Assembly (NCBI GenBank): GCA_964403075.1
Contig: CAYOEV010000004.1
Span: 71,837-135,836 of the forward strand
Direction: 5' to 3'
From: CAYOEV01 sp964403075
GTDB lineage: Bacteria > Bacteroidota > Bacteroidia > Cytophagales > Cyclobacteriaceae
DNA length: 64,000 nucleotides
Below the pieces are notes generated by a model. The model worked only from the letters and a program-made list of their open reading frames with translations, did not search any database and was not told where the DNA came from. Below, piece after piece: positions 18,901 through 26,096 of the stretch. The number at the start of each line of letters is the position of its first letter. Position 1 is the stretch's first letter. Made by a program: the position numbers and the translations under genes.

Positions 18901-20212
18901 GCAGCTCATGCTGAATCAGATTAACAGCAATCAGCTACGCGATGAGGTGGAGTTGCTGGAAAAGGAAATGAGTTTGCGTTCTGAACTATTCGCCAATCGC
19001 GTGGATAGCAAAACAGTAAAATGGGAAGACGTTAGCAATTCGCTTAAAGAGAATGAGGTCGCCATAGAAATGGTCAGGTTTCGTGTTTTTGACCATGAAT
19101 TTACTGATTCCGTAGTTTATGCAGTGCTTTATCTCCAGGGAGGTAAGAAAGAAAAACCTGAAATGATCCTCCTGAACAACGGCATGGAATTAGAGGGTAA
19201 ATTTTTGCAGAATTTTAGAAATAGTATCAAATATCGTCTCTCAGATGAATACTCCTACGACACATTTTGGAAACCCATTATCTCCCGTTTAGGTACGATT
19301 TCGAGGATGTATATTTCTCCCGACGGCGTGTACAACCAAATCAACTTAGAAGCCATCCCCACACCAGACGGTAGGTATGTGCTAGACAATTCCAACATTG
19401 TATTGGTCAATAACACCAAAGATTTGTACTTAGACAAATTTTTAAAGCGAACAGAGGCTCCCGGCAAAAACAAGATGGCTTCAATGTTTGGAGACCCTGA
19501 TTTTTATTTGGTCACCAAACCCGGGGAGGCGGTTTCTGAATCTGGACTAGACCGGCCGCAGGTGGTAGCTAAGTTACCCGGAACCCGGGAGGAGTTGGTG
19601 GAAGTGGGTAATTTGTTAGACCGCAAGGGCATGTCTGTAGACAAATACATGGAGAAAGAAGCGAATGAACAGGCCATCAAAAATGTAGACAGTCCCCGAA
19701 TATTTCACGTAGCCACGCACGGCTTTTTTCAAAGTGAAGAAACAAGTATCGCAAGTGCCAACGATGAGTTGAATGCGGCAAATGCCTATGAAAATCCATT
19801 GTTGAAAACGGGCTTGTTGCTGTCTGGGGCCGGAGATATTCTCAATGAAACCAAATTCAATTACAATGTAGACAATGGCATACTCACCGCCTACGAAGCT
19901 TTAAACCTTAATCTGGATCGTACAGATTTGGTGGTTCTTTCGGCGTGTGAAACCGGCTTGGGTAAGGTAGAAGCCGGAGAGGGTGTCTACGGATTGCAAC
20001 GTGCTTTTCTGGTGGCAGGTGCCCGAACCATCGTGATGAGTTTATTCAAAGTTTCTGATGAAGCTACTCAAAAACTAATGGTGAAGTTTTACAGAAAATG
20101 GTTGGAAACAGGTCAGAAGCGGGAGTCATTCATTGAAGCAAAAAAAGAGATTCGGAATGAGTACCAGGATCCAATTTTTTGGGGGCCTTTCATCATGATC
20201 GGACTGGAATAA
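15977..20212 (+). CDS. Exported TPR-repeat protein with C-terminal CHAT protease domain
   Basis: A 1411-residue protein. From the GTG start, or the better ATG at 15995, it has a signal peptide ending PVMAQ. Residues about 30-930 form a long run of TPR-like helical repeats, such as ALLTQAKLLAIKGEYDEADD and ADIYIAIGDYEKAEQQLRES. The last about 350 residues are a CHAT domain (caspase-HetF-associated with TPRs). His1248 (VATHGFF) and Cys1324 (SACETGLG) form the expected caspase-like dyad, with GVYGLQRAFLVAGARTIVMS following. CHAT proteins are predicted, and in some cases shown, to be proteases. Most characterised ones are cytosolic, but this one should act in the periplasm or at the surface. The substrate is unknown. 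Confidence 0.88.
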   Translation: MNKNCKMNLTKVLCIAIFWLIGTQVPVMAQYDKYLEKAEEYYKAGDYAPAASRIDKMKKKVIKKLGDKNPYLAVMLIREAKIKWAQGILTEVVPLVEQSVQMSNELTRGASTEHAFILKEAAEVLIQYGHMVKAETYLDEAETVLKNNDAYIEDLAASMEVSRAKIAVGKGYYTEAVKQIDARLDYFKKRAELDEGKRDLREERMEEYADLLILKAHATALKGDLREADRLFEQVNAPWIKKNLDDSHVLYGYNFYLLANILEKQGIVADVLAERYEYAWTEAQRKYNNQHWMVLKMEQELLAALFRANKRGKFNNLEGIHKKTLKEFGKKSIHSLSRDIISLRYDIIDQSFKGVEQRLNKILTDPVLPANHLLRVEVLNMAKNVALLTQQRDNVLGYFSAILKINKETLGEDAPEYHLSLLRQANYFVDFTDKFDSASLVYLESWYGKVEPEITTKHPDYLETVNHLASFYEETDDYKLASKLLDDALRAAQDKYDNKDIAYALELEKIANLRIKIGQYEESEKLLNECIQILQDTKIAADIADSYMVGALLTQAKLLAIKGEYDEADDNLWSSEKLQSKSILTLETAGLDHADDKASLYLSVGQFGRAQELLLESIALKEDRFGKDSRQLIAPLILEGRLNLVKGDYQKAEEDTRRSLTIAMDLFGGESTKIVPAKLMLADIYIAIGDYEKAEQQLRESIAIQKARFGEDHIDVGKSISQLALVKFYEGDPIEETQPVFEQSEKIIGKKLGSNNPTYAEILKNMAIANISAGNYGVATSYLNAAEKVWADRIKPRNNINAASVSVLKGDIAYRQRKYKEAENYYKDGLKRYKRTLSDEHPEYTRVQAKLGRTYYMQGDWKNAQSLMEEVLVNYTAFIEQYFPALSEREKAKYWNTVKPNYEFYNTLVVSKMDNPAYVSQIYNNALLTKGLLLSTSIKVRQRIMGSNDAELIQMYTDWVAKKELLTVALSMNQEQLMLNQINSNQLRDEVELLEKEMSLRSELFANRVDSKTVKWEDVSNSLKENEVAIEMVRFRVFDHEFTDSVVYAVLYLQGGKKEKPEMILLNNGMELEGKFLQNFRNSIKYRLSDEYSYDTFWKPIISRLGTISRMYISPDGVYNQINLEAIPTPDGRYVLDNSNIVLVNNTKDLYLDKFLKRTEAPGKNKMASMFGDPDFYLVTKPGEAVSESGLDRPQVVAKLPGTREELVEVGNLLDRKGMSVDKYMEKEANEQAIKNVDSPRIFHVATHGFFQSEETSIASANDELNAANAYENPLLKTGLLLSGAGDILNETKFNYNVDNGILTAYEALNLNLDRTDLVVLSACETGLGKVEAGEGVYGLQRAFLVAGARTIVMSLFKVSDEATQKLMVKFYRKWLETGQKRESFIEAKKEIRNEYQDPIFWGPFIMIGLE

Positions 20213-20220
20213 ACGGTATG

Positions 20221-20715
20221 TTATAAATTCTCAGCAAAGGGAAGTCGTTCTTGAATGATTTCCTTTTCTTTTTTGTCCAGTTGTAAGTCCCGAATGGCCT
20301 TGTCGTCATTTGGGCGACGAAGAGAAAGCAAGACCAGGATGAGTACGTAGACCACCACAAAGAATCCGTGTTCAAAGAGCCAGTAACCAATAGAAGCGAC
20401 GAAGCCTCCTGCTGAAAGGATTAGATAGTCCTCAACTTGAATTTGTCTATAGCGATTGATGCGTGCTAACAAAGGGCTTTTTTTGTCCACGTTTTGTAAG
20501 GCCTTCTTTGTTCGGCGGATCGCCCACCAAATTGGCAATGCTGAGAGTAAGAGTCCCAGCGTTACCCCTGTGAACGAAAAACGCAAGGGTGGATCAATGG
20601 TATTTTTTGCTTCCAGGTAGAAATAGGTGAATGGAATCAGTAATACCGCCACTATGAGGTAGTAACGCTGATTCAATGAATGGTGAAAAGCAGTCCAGTC
20701 TTTCCAATGAGTCAT
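20221..20715 (-). CDS. Hypothetical four-helix membrane protein
   Basis: A 164-residue protein that I do not recognise. It has about four predicted membrane helices (roughly residues 19-35, 47-66, 97-114 and 117-132). A basic loop (RRTKKALQNVDKKS) lies between helices 2 and 3, and the tail is charged (DLQLDKKEKEIIQE). Its ATG is one base after the end of the SixA-like gene, so it is the last gene of a three-gene operon with the carbonic anhydrase and the phosphatase. It is convergent with the TPR-CHAT gene, 8 bases apart. Confidence 0.75.
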   Translation of the reverse strand: MTHWKDWTAFHHSLNQRYYLIVAVLLIPFTYFYLEAKNTIDPPLRFSFTGVTLGLLLSALPIWWAIRRTKKALQNVDKKSPLLARINRYRQIQVEDYLILSAGGFVASIGYWLFEHGFFVVVYVLILVLLSLRRPNDDKAIRDLQLDKKEKEIIQERLPFAENL

Positions 20716-20716
20716 A

Positions 20717-21178
20717 TTAGATTTTTTTCGGCAGGTAAAGATCGGTTAAGGTGGCTGAGCGAAGGGCTTCATCAAAGGTTAAATGTGCCACACCACAGGT
20801 AGGTAGATTATCAAGATGACTACCGGTATTTTGACGGATGAAGCCATTGAATCCTGGATTATGACCAAAAATAGCCACCGGGCCCTTCCTGTAAGTGTCA
20901 ATTACTTGTAAGATATCACTCGATGTGCCATGGTATAATTTGGGTTCAAGGACCACATTGTTTTCATCCAGAGACCATGCGTCTGCTAGAAAGAGTGCGG
21001 TGTAAAAGGCCCTGCTGGCAGGGCTTGAGACCATGTGCACAGGTGCTTGAAGATGGGTTTTTAAAAAATTACCCATTTTCAACACATCCTTACGTCCTCG
21101 TTCGTTCAAAGGCCTGTGGAAATCATCCAGATCAAAATTCCAGGAAGATTTCGCATGTCGGATCAAATAAACCTCCAT
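20717..21178 (-). CDS. SixA-like histidine phosphatase
   Basis: A 153-residue member of the histidine phosphatase superfamily. The catalytic motif is LIRHAKSSWN near residue 5, with RPLNERGRKDV, VSSPASRA and the second histidine block FGHNPGFNGF. This RHAKS form is typical of SixA, which dephosphorylates phosphohistidine proteins. The true target here is unknown. Its start codon overlaps the stop of the carbonic anhydrase gene (TAATG), and the membrane protein follows directly. It is probably cytosolic because no signal is present. Confidence 0.88.
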   Translation of the reverse strand: MEVYLIRHAKSSWNFDLDDFHRPLNERGRKDVLKMGNFLKTHLQAPVHMVSSPASRAFYTALFLADAWSLDENNVVLEPKLYHGTSSDILQVIDTYRKGPVAIFGHNPGFNGFIRQNTGSHLDNLPTCGVAHLTFDEALRSATLTDLYLPKKI

Positions 21179-21876
21179 TATTTAATTATTTCAATGGTGC
21201 GATTGTACAGTGCCTGAACCTTCCGGGCATTATCACCTTCCATAGAATGCATCCGGTCGATTTGTCTCTGCGTTGCGGATTTAATGTCTTTTAATATTAT
21301 CCAATCCACTGTTTCGGAGTAGGGGGGAGTGGTAAGAGATCCCTTGTAATGGTAGAAGTCGTGCAGTGTCTGAGGAATCATGGCTGAGGCATCAATGGTA
21401 CGATTGGCAATGCTTCTCTCGGTGTGGGGGCTATCTGGTATCATATTTAGAAAAGAGGAAAGGAAGTCATTGGAAGCGCCTTCCTTAAAAAAAGTGGCGA
21501 TGACTAAAAAATCTGGATCTTTTCGTCCTGCCACCGGATGGGTGTGCACCAGGTGCATCTCCATGCTGAGCTGTTCATTATCCAATTGATGTTCAGCAGG
21601 CGTATGAAAGTGCAGTTGTTTGAAGTCGTATCGTTGGTCATCGAATATAAGGTAGCTGCCAGAGTCATAGTTGAGTTGTATGGAGTGACCGGTGTTGGCT
21701 ACGCGTTCTTTACTGGTGCCGTAATGCAGTACCACTCGATGTGCTATTCCGGCCTTGGTCTTGCTGGTTTGAATATTCACAGGGGATTGCATGTGACAGC
21801 CAAAAGGGTGGTCTCTGGGATGTTGGCAGCTGATGAGCGTGGAGGAAAGTAGGAAAAATAGCTTAGTGATTTTCAT
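21178..21876 (-). CDS. Alpha-class carbonic anhydrase, predicted lipoprotein
   Basis: A 232-residue protein with a lipoprotein signal (LSSTLISC, lipid Cys at residue 17). It has the alpha-carbonic anhydrase core QSPVNI and the zinc ligands His89 and His91 (QLHFHTPAEH) and His108 (MEMHLVH), and a late block LTTPPYSETVDWI that matches the family SLTTPPCTE region. It hydrates CO2 to bicarbonate, outside the cytoplasm. The stretch before QSPVNI is only about 15 residues after the lipid Cys. The usual N-terminal segment with a G-x-x-x-W motif is therefore missing. It is the first gene of an operon with the SixA-like and membrane-protein genes. Confidence 0.9.
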   Translation of the reverse strand: MKITKLFFLLSSTLISCQHPRDHPFGCHMQSPVNIQTSKTKAGIAHRVVLHYGTSKERVANTGHSIQLNYDSGSYLIFDDQRYDFKQLHFHTPAEHQLDNEQLSMEMHLVHTHPVAGRKDPDFLVIATFFKEGASNDFLSSFLNMIPDSPHTERSIANRTIDASAMIPQTLHDFYHYKGSLTTPPYSETVDWIILKDIKSATQRQIDRMHSMEGDNARKVQALYNRTIEIIK

Positions 21877-22021
21877 TTCTTTAGTTCCTGTTTCAATTTA
21901 AGGTATGCTGGAATTGAAGGCAATGTAAATGTTGGATGGCGTAAGCTACACGACCGTAATGAATGCAAGAATACTCCACCGGCTTTGGAACTAACCGAAT
22001 GCTTAGCCCCGTTTAAGCGGT

Positions 22022-22441
22022 GTGATTTATGACCTTACCTATACAGACCGGGAAGCAGACAAAGCCATCAATCAAGAGCTGGGCAAAGCTTTTGGCCTCA
22101 TTGAGCGCGTAAAATTGCGGGGTATAGGTTCAGAACGTATGATTGTTTCCGGTGGAACCGGTCAGGTGGATGATATTTTCACGAAGAATTACCGTCAAAA
22201 TTTCGCCAATGTGGAATTACGACCCAAAGGCGTGCTGATTCGTATACGATACCGTCTGGAGATTTATGCTTTTTCCATTCCGTACGCGCAATGCAGCATT
22301 TTCAAATCAGATGTCGAGTTGACCTTCCACCGCGGGGGCAACAGCATTCGACTACGCAACTATCATCGCAAAACATTGAACAAAGCCTTTGTCAGAAAAT
22401 TAATTCAACAAAAATCTTCTTACTTACTGAATGAAAACTAG
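22022..22441 (+). CDS. Unrecognised 139-residue protein leading the photolyase operon
   Basis: I do not recognise this protein. The GTG start is forced by an in-frame TAG 18 bases upstream; the next Met is at residue 47. The second half has alternating strands (NVELRPKGVLIRIRYRLEIY, VELTFHRGGNSIRLRN) and then a basic helical tail, so a small beta-sheet domain resembling PH or lipocalin-type folds is possible. It has no signal or membrane segment. Its end overlaps the next gene by 11 bases, so translation is probably coupled and the protein likely belongs to the same function as the photolyases. Confidence 0.7.
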   Translation: MIYDLTYTDREADKAINQELGKAFGLIERVKLRGIGSERMIVSGGTGQVDDIFTKNYRQNFANVELRPKGVLIRIRYRLEIYAFSIPYAQCSIFKSDVELTFHRGGNSIRLRNYHRKTLNKAFVRKLIQQKSSYLLNEN

Positions 22442-23111
22442 AAAAGAACTTATAATCGGAGGAAGCAGAGGCATCGGTGCTTATGTTATCAAACAGCGAG
22501 TAGCTGACAATGACCTGATCAATTTCAGCAGAACTCCTACTGCTGTCGACGGCGTGGCCCATCACGAGGTTGACGTGCTAAAAAGTGAGCTTCCAGCTAT
22601 TGAAGCCTTAGATACGCTGGTCTATTTGCCCGGCAGTATCAACCTCAAACCGTTCACCTCTTTGTCGGATGATGACTTTCGGAATGATTTTGAGATCAAT
22701 ACGATGGGTGCGATTAAAGTCATCCGCAAGTACCTACCAGTTTTGAAAAAATCCGATGATCCCTGCATCGTGCTATTCAGCACAGTTGCCGTGACGCAGG
22801 GTATGCCATTTCATGCTTCCGTGTCAGTGGCTAAAGCTGGTATTGAGGCGCTGGTAAGATCATTGGCTGCTGAGTATGCGCCCAAGATAAGGGTCAACGG
22901 CCTCGCTTTGAACATTGTGGACACCGATCTGGCGGCAAAAATTCTGCGAAATGAAAAGATACGTGAAAACATTGCCGAACGTCAGCCATTGAAGCGCATA
23001 CTTGAAGCTGAAGAGGTGGGCCGATCTGTTTCTTACTTAATTGATGATGCAAAAGGCATGACTGGTCAGGTAATTGGTCTCGACCTGGGCTTATCCACAT
23101 TAAGACCATAA
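22431..23111 (+). CDS. SDR-family oxidoreductase-like protein lacking the catalytic Tyr
   Basis: A 226-residue classical-type short-chain dehydrogenase/reductase fold. The cofactor motif is IIGGSRGIGAYVI (from residue 8), and Ser117 lies in VLFSTVAV. The active-site YxxxK is altered: the aligned segment HASVSVAKAG has Lys135 but Val131 in place of Tyr. The usual NNAG strand reads YLPGSI. It therefore may bind NAD(P)(H) without normal reductase activity, or use another acid. It overlaps the upstream small gene by 11 bases and is 4 bases before the first photolyase gene. Confidence 0.88.
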   Translation: MKTRKELIIGGSRGIGAYVIKQRVADNDLINFSRTPTAVDGVAHHEVDVLKSELPAIEALDTLVYLPGSINLKPFTSLSDDDFRNDFEINTMGAIKVIRKYLPVLKKSDDPCIVLFSTVAVTQGMPFHASVSVAKAGIEALVRSLAAEYAPKIRVNGLALNIVDTDLAAKILRNEKIRENIAERQPLKRILEAEEVGRSVSYLIDDAKGMTGQVIGLDLGLSTLRP

Positions 23112-23115
23112 GTAA

Positions 23116-24570
23116 GTGCAGCCCTTACAGGTAGTTTGGTTTAAAAAAGACCTAAGGCTACGAGATCATATGCCCCTTTTGGAGGCTATAAATCATGGAG
23201 GGCCATTGCTTCTATTGTATCTGCTCGAGCCTTCCTTAGAAAGCCATGACCATTATGACGAGCGTCATTTTCGCTTCGTGGTGCAATCTCTGAGCGCCAT
23301 GAATGTCCAATTGGCACCTTATCACACAGAAATACTAGCTGTTTATGGAGAAGCAGAAGAGGTTTTTCAAATCATAAACAACTGGCATTCGATAGGAGCT
23401 GTGTACACGCATCAGGAAACTGGACTGAAGATTACCTACGACCGAGATATTCGTATGAAAGCCTGGTTTCGAAAGAATGTCATTGAATGGAAAGAGTATC
23501 CTGCAAATGGGGTTCAGAGAGGCAGACAGAATAGAGATCAATGGGCCAAAAGCTGGTACAAGATCATGCGTACACCAATTGACCCCATAGACTTGTCCAG
23601 GGGTCAGTTTGTCCCGCTCGATAGTATCCGTAATCAACTAAAAAAAATACCGGACGGTTACTCCACCGGCAAAGCACCTTTTCAGGTTGGCGGGGAGTTG
23701 GAGGCACACGCGCTGCTTAATTCTTTTGTGGGTGAAAGAGTGTCCCGTTATGCGGCCAGTATTTCCAAACCTGCGGCCAGTCGTAATGGTTGTAGTCGTC
23801 TTTCGCCCTACCTGACTTGGGGGTGTATATCTGTGAGACAGGCATATCAGGCGGCCGAAACCAAGCGGCAATCTGGTCAATTTAAAAAGCAGTTGAGTCC
23901 CTTTCAATCTCGGCTAAGGTGGCATTGCCATTTCATACAGAAGTTTGAGATGGAGCACTCTATGGAGTGGGAGTCAGTCAATAAGGGTTACATCGCTCTG
24001 GAAAAACCTGAGAATAAAGATTTTCTGCACGCCTGGGCTGCAGGGAAAACCGGTTATCCTTTGGTCGATGCCTGCATGAGATGCCTTGATCAAACGGGCT
24101 ATATCAATTTTCGCATGCGTGCCATGTTGGTTTCATTTTTTACCCATCATTTATGGCAGCCCTGGCAGCGGGCAACCCAAGTGTTGGCGCGCACATTTCT
24201 TGACTTTGAACCAGGTATTCATTTTGCCCAGATTCAAATGCAGGCGGGTGTCACAGGCATCAACACCCTGCGCATTTACAATCCGGTCAAGCAGTCTCAG
24301 GAACATGATCCGGAAGGCACGTTTATCCGGCAATGGGTACCAGAACTCCAAAAATGCCCGACAGCATTTATTCATGAGCCCTGGGAGATGACGGCCATGG
24401 AACAGCAGATGTTCGGTTTCGTGTTGGGCGAAGATTATCCGATGCCCATTGTGGAGATCAAGGAGACCGGTAAGCATGCCAGAAGTCGGCTTTGGGCTTT
24501 TAGAAAAAACAAGTCTGTTCGAACGGACGCACAACGGATTTTGCAGAAACATACGATGAGAAGGAAATGA
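23116..24570 (+). CDS. Cryptochrome/deoxyribodipyrimidine photolyase family protein
   Basis: A 484-residue flavoprotein of the photolyase/cryptochrome superfamily, with a GTG start 4 bases after the SDR stop. The N-terminal alpha/beta domain begins VVWFKKDLRLRDHMPLLEA. The C-terminal FAD-binding domain includes RLSPYLTWGCISVRQAYQ, TGYPLVDACMRCLDQTGYIN, FRMRAMLVSFFTHHLW and the late block RIYNPVKQSQEHDPEGTFIR. Classical members repair cyclobutane pyrimidine dimers with blue light; some act as light sensors. The subclass (CPD, 6-4 or cryptochrome) cannot be set by eye. It overlaps the next gene by 4 bases. Confidence 0.93.
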   Translation: MQPLQVVWFKKDLRLRDHMPLLEAINHGGPLLLLYLLEPSLESHDHYDERHFRFVVQSLSAMNVQLAPYHTEILAVYGEAEEVFQIINNWHSIGAVYTHQETGLKITYDRDIRMKAWFRKNVIEWKEYPANGVQRGRQNRDQWAKSWYKIMRTPIDPIDLSRGQFVPLDSIRNQLKKIPDGYSTGKAPFQVGGELEAHALLNSFVGERVSRYAASISKPAASRNGCSRLSPYLTWGCISVRQAYQAAETKRQSGQFKKQLSPFQSRLRWHCHFIQKFEMEHSMEWESVNKGYIALEKPENKDFLHAWAAGKTGYPLVDACMRCLDQTGYINFRMRAMLVSFFTHHLWQPWQRATQVLARTFLDFEPGIHFAQIQMQAGVTGINTLRIYNPVKQSQEHDPEGTFIRQWVPELQKCPTAFIHEPWEMTAMEQQMFGFVLGEDYPMPIVEIKETGKHARSRLWAFRKNKSVRTDAQRILQKHTMRRK

Positions 24571-26096
24571 AGCATTATAAAGAATTGCGTTTGATTTTAG
24601 CCGATCAATTGAATCGATCACACAGTTGGTTGGAGGTGGTAAATGATCAGGTACTTTATGTATTTATGGAAATTCGCCCGGAAAGTGAATATGTGACCCA
24701 CCACATTCAAAAAATACTGGGTCTCTTTCAGGGCATGCGCGTGTTTGCCGGGGAGATGGAAGCAAAGGGTCATGCGGTACGCTATTTCAAGATAGGTGAT
24801 ACCGACAATCTGCACGATTTTGGCGCAAATTTGCAGCGGCTCATCGAGGCACATGGTATTGAAAAGTGGAGTTATCAACAGCCTGATGAGTGGCGACTGG
24901 ATCAACAATTCGCTACGTTAGCATCAGCACTGAAAATTCGCGCTATTAAGGTATCCACAGAGCACTTTCTGGTGGGGAGAGATGAGTTTGAGGAGTTATT
25001 TGGTGGTAAGTATTTTTTAGAATCTTTTTACCGAAAGCTTCGGAAGCGGTTTGATGTATTGATGGAAGATGGTGAGCCATTGACTGGAAAATGGAATTAT
25101 GACCACGAAAATCGCAAAAAGCTACCTGCCAATCATGAAGTGCCTGAAGCGAAGACCTTCGATCATGACCTTACCCAGCTTTTTGATGAAGTAAAGGCTG
25201 CAGGTTTGCCATTTATCGGAACAGTAGACGCCAACCACTTTATTTGGCCGAAAAATCGAGAAGAGGCACTTGAAAATCTAGACTACTTTCTGGAAGAATT
25301 GTTTAAGAATTTTGGTAAATACCAGGATGCACTCACTGGTAGTTCCTGGTCGGTATACCACAGTCGGGTGTCTTTCGCCTTGAATGCCAAAATATTGCAT
25401 CCCATGGAGGTTATCCGGGCAGCAGAACACCAACTAGGGAAAGGGGATGTATCTATCTCAGCCGTTGAGGGTTTTATCAGACAAATCCTTGGATGGCGCG
25501 AATACATGAGAGGCATTTATTGGTCTGAAATGCCGGAATATGCACAAAAAAATTTCTTTCAGGCGCAACGCAAGTTGCCAGACTTCTTCTGGACCGGCGA
25601 CACGCGCATGGCTTGTATGAAACAAGCCATTGACCAATCACTTACTTATGCCTATGCTCATCACATACAACGGCTGATGGTGACCGGCAATTTTGCCATG
25701 TTGTCCGGAATAAACCCCGATGAATTGGATCAATGGTACCTGGGTATTTACATAGATGCTTACGAGTGGGTAGAGATCACCAATACCCGTGGCATGAGTC
25801 AGTATGCCGATGGAGGTATCGTAGGGACAAAGCCTTACGCAGCCTCGGCTTCTTACATCCATAAGATGGGAGACCATTGCAAGTCATGCCATTATCAACA
25901 CACCAAGAAGACTGGTGAAAATGCATGTCCTTTCAATAGTTTCTATTGGGACTTCCTGGATCGGCACAGAGATTTGTTGGGGAAAAACCAGCGTATGTCT
26001 ATGATGTACCGGGTGTGGGACAAATACGACTCAGACGAGCAACAGGCACTAAAACGACAAGCTGCACACTATCTGGAAAACATTGAATCATTATGA
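24567..26096 (+). CDS. FeS-BCP type (6-4) photolyase / bacterial cryptochrome, PhrB-like
   Basis: A 509-residue member of the iron-sulfur bacterial cryptochrome/photolyase class. It starts LRLILADQLNRSHSWLE. Four cysteines at residues 350, 438, 441 and 454 (RMACM, HCKSCHY, NACPF) occupy the same residue numbers as I recall for the [4Fe-4S] ligands of Agrobacterium PhrB. Trp342, Trp390 and Tyr391 likewise match the PhrB electron-transfer residues from memory. PhrB repairs (6-4) photoproducts, so this enzyme likely does the same. The start overlaps the upstream photolyase by 4 bases, and the DASH gene follows with a 4-base overlap. Confidence 0.93.
   Translation: MKHYKELRLILADQLNRSHSWLEVVNDQVLYVFMEIRPESEYVTHHIQKILGLFQGMRVFAGEMEAKGHAVRYFKIGDTDNLHDFGANLQRLIEAHGIEKWSYQQPDEWRLDQQFATLASALKIRAIKVSTEHFLVGRDEFEELFGGKYFLESFYRKLRKRFDVLMEDGEPLTGKWNYDHENRKKLPANHEVPEAKTFDHDLTQLFDEVKAAGLPFIGTVDANHFIWPKNREEALENLDYFLEELFKNFGKYQDALTGSSWSVYHSRVSFALNAKILHPMEVIRAAEHQLGKGDVSISAVEGFIRQILGWREYMRGIYWSEMPEYAQKNFFQAQRKLPDFFWTGDTRMACMKQAIDQSLTYAYAHHIQRLMVTGNFAMLSGINPDELDQWYLGIYIDAYEWVEITNTRGMSQYADGGIVGTKPYAASASYIHKMGDHCKSCHYQHTKKTGENACPFNSFYWDFLDRHRDLLGKNQRMSMMYRVWDKYDSDEQQALKRQAAHYLENIESL

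Noticed and set aside
15977..20212. CHAT-TPR gene as a CRISPR type III-E partner
   Set aside because: There is no cas gene or CRISPR array in the window, and this protein has a signal peptide.
23091..23099. TTATCCACA, a perfect DnaA-box sequence
   Set aside because: It is a single copy inside the 3' coding end of the SDR gene, far from dnaA and without other boxes; chance is the best explanation.
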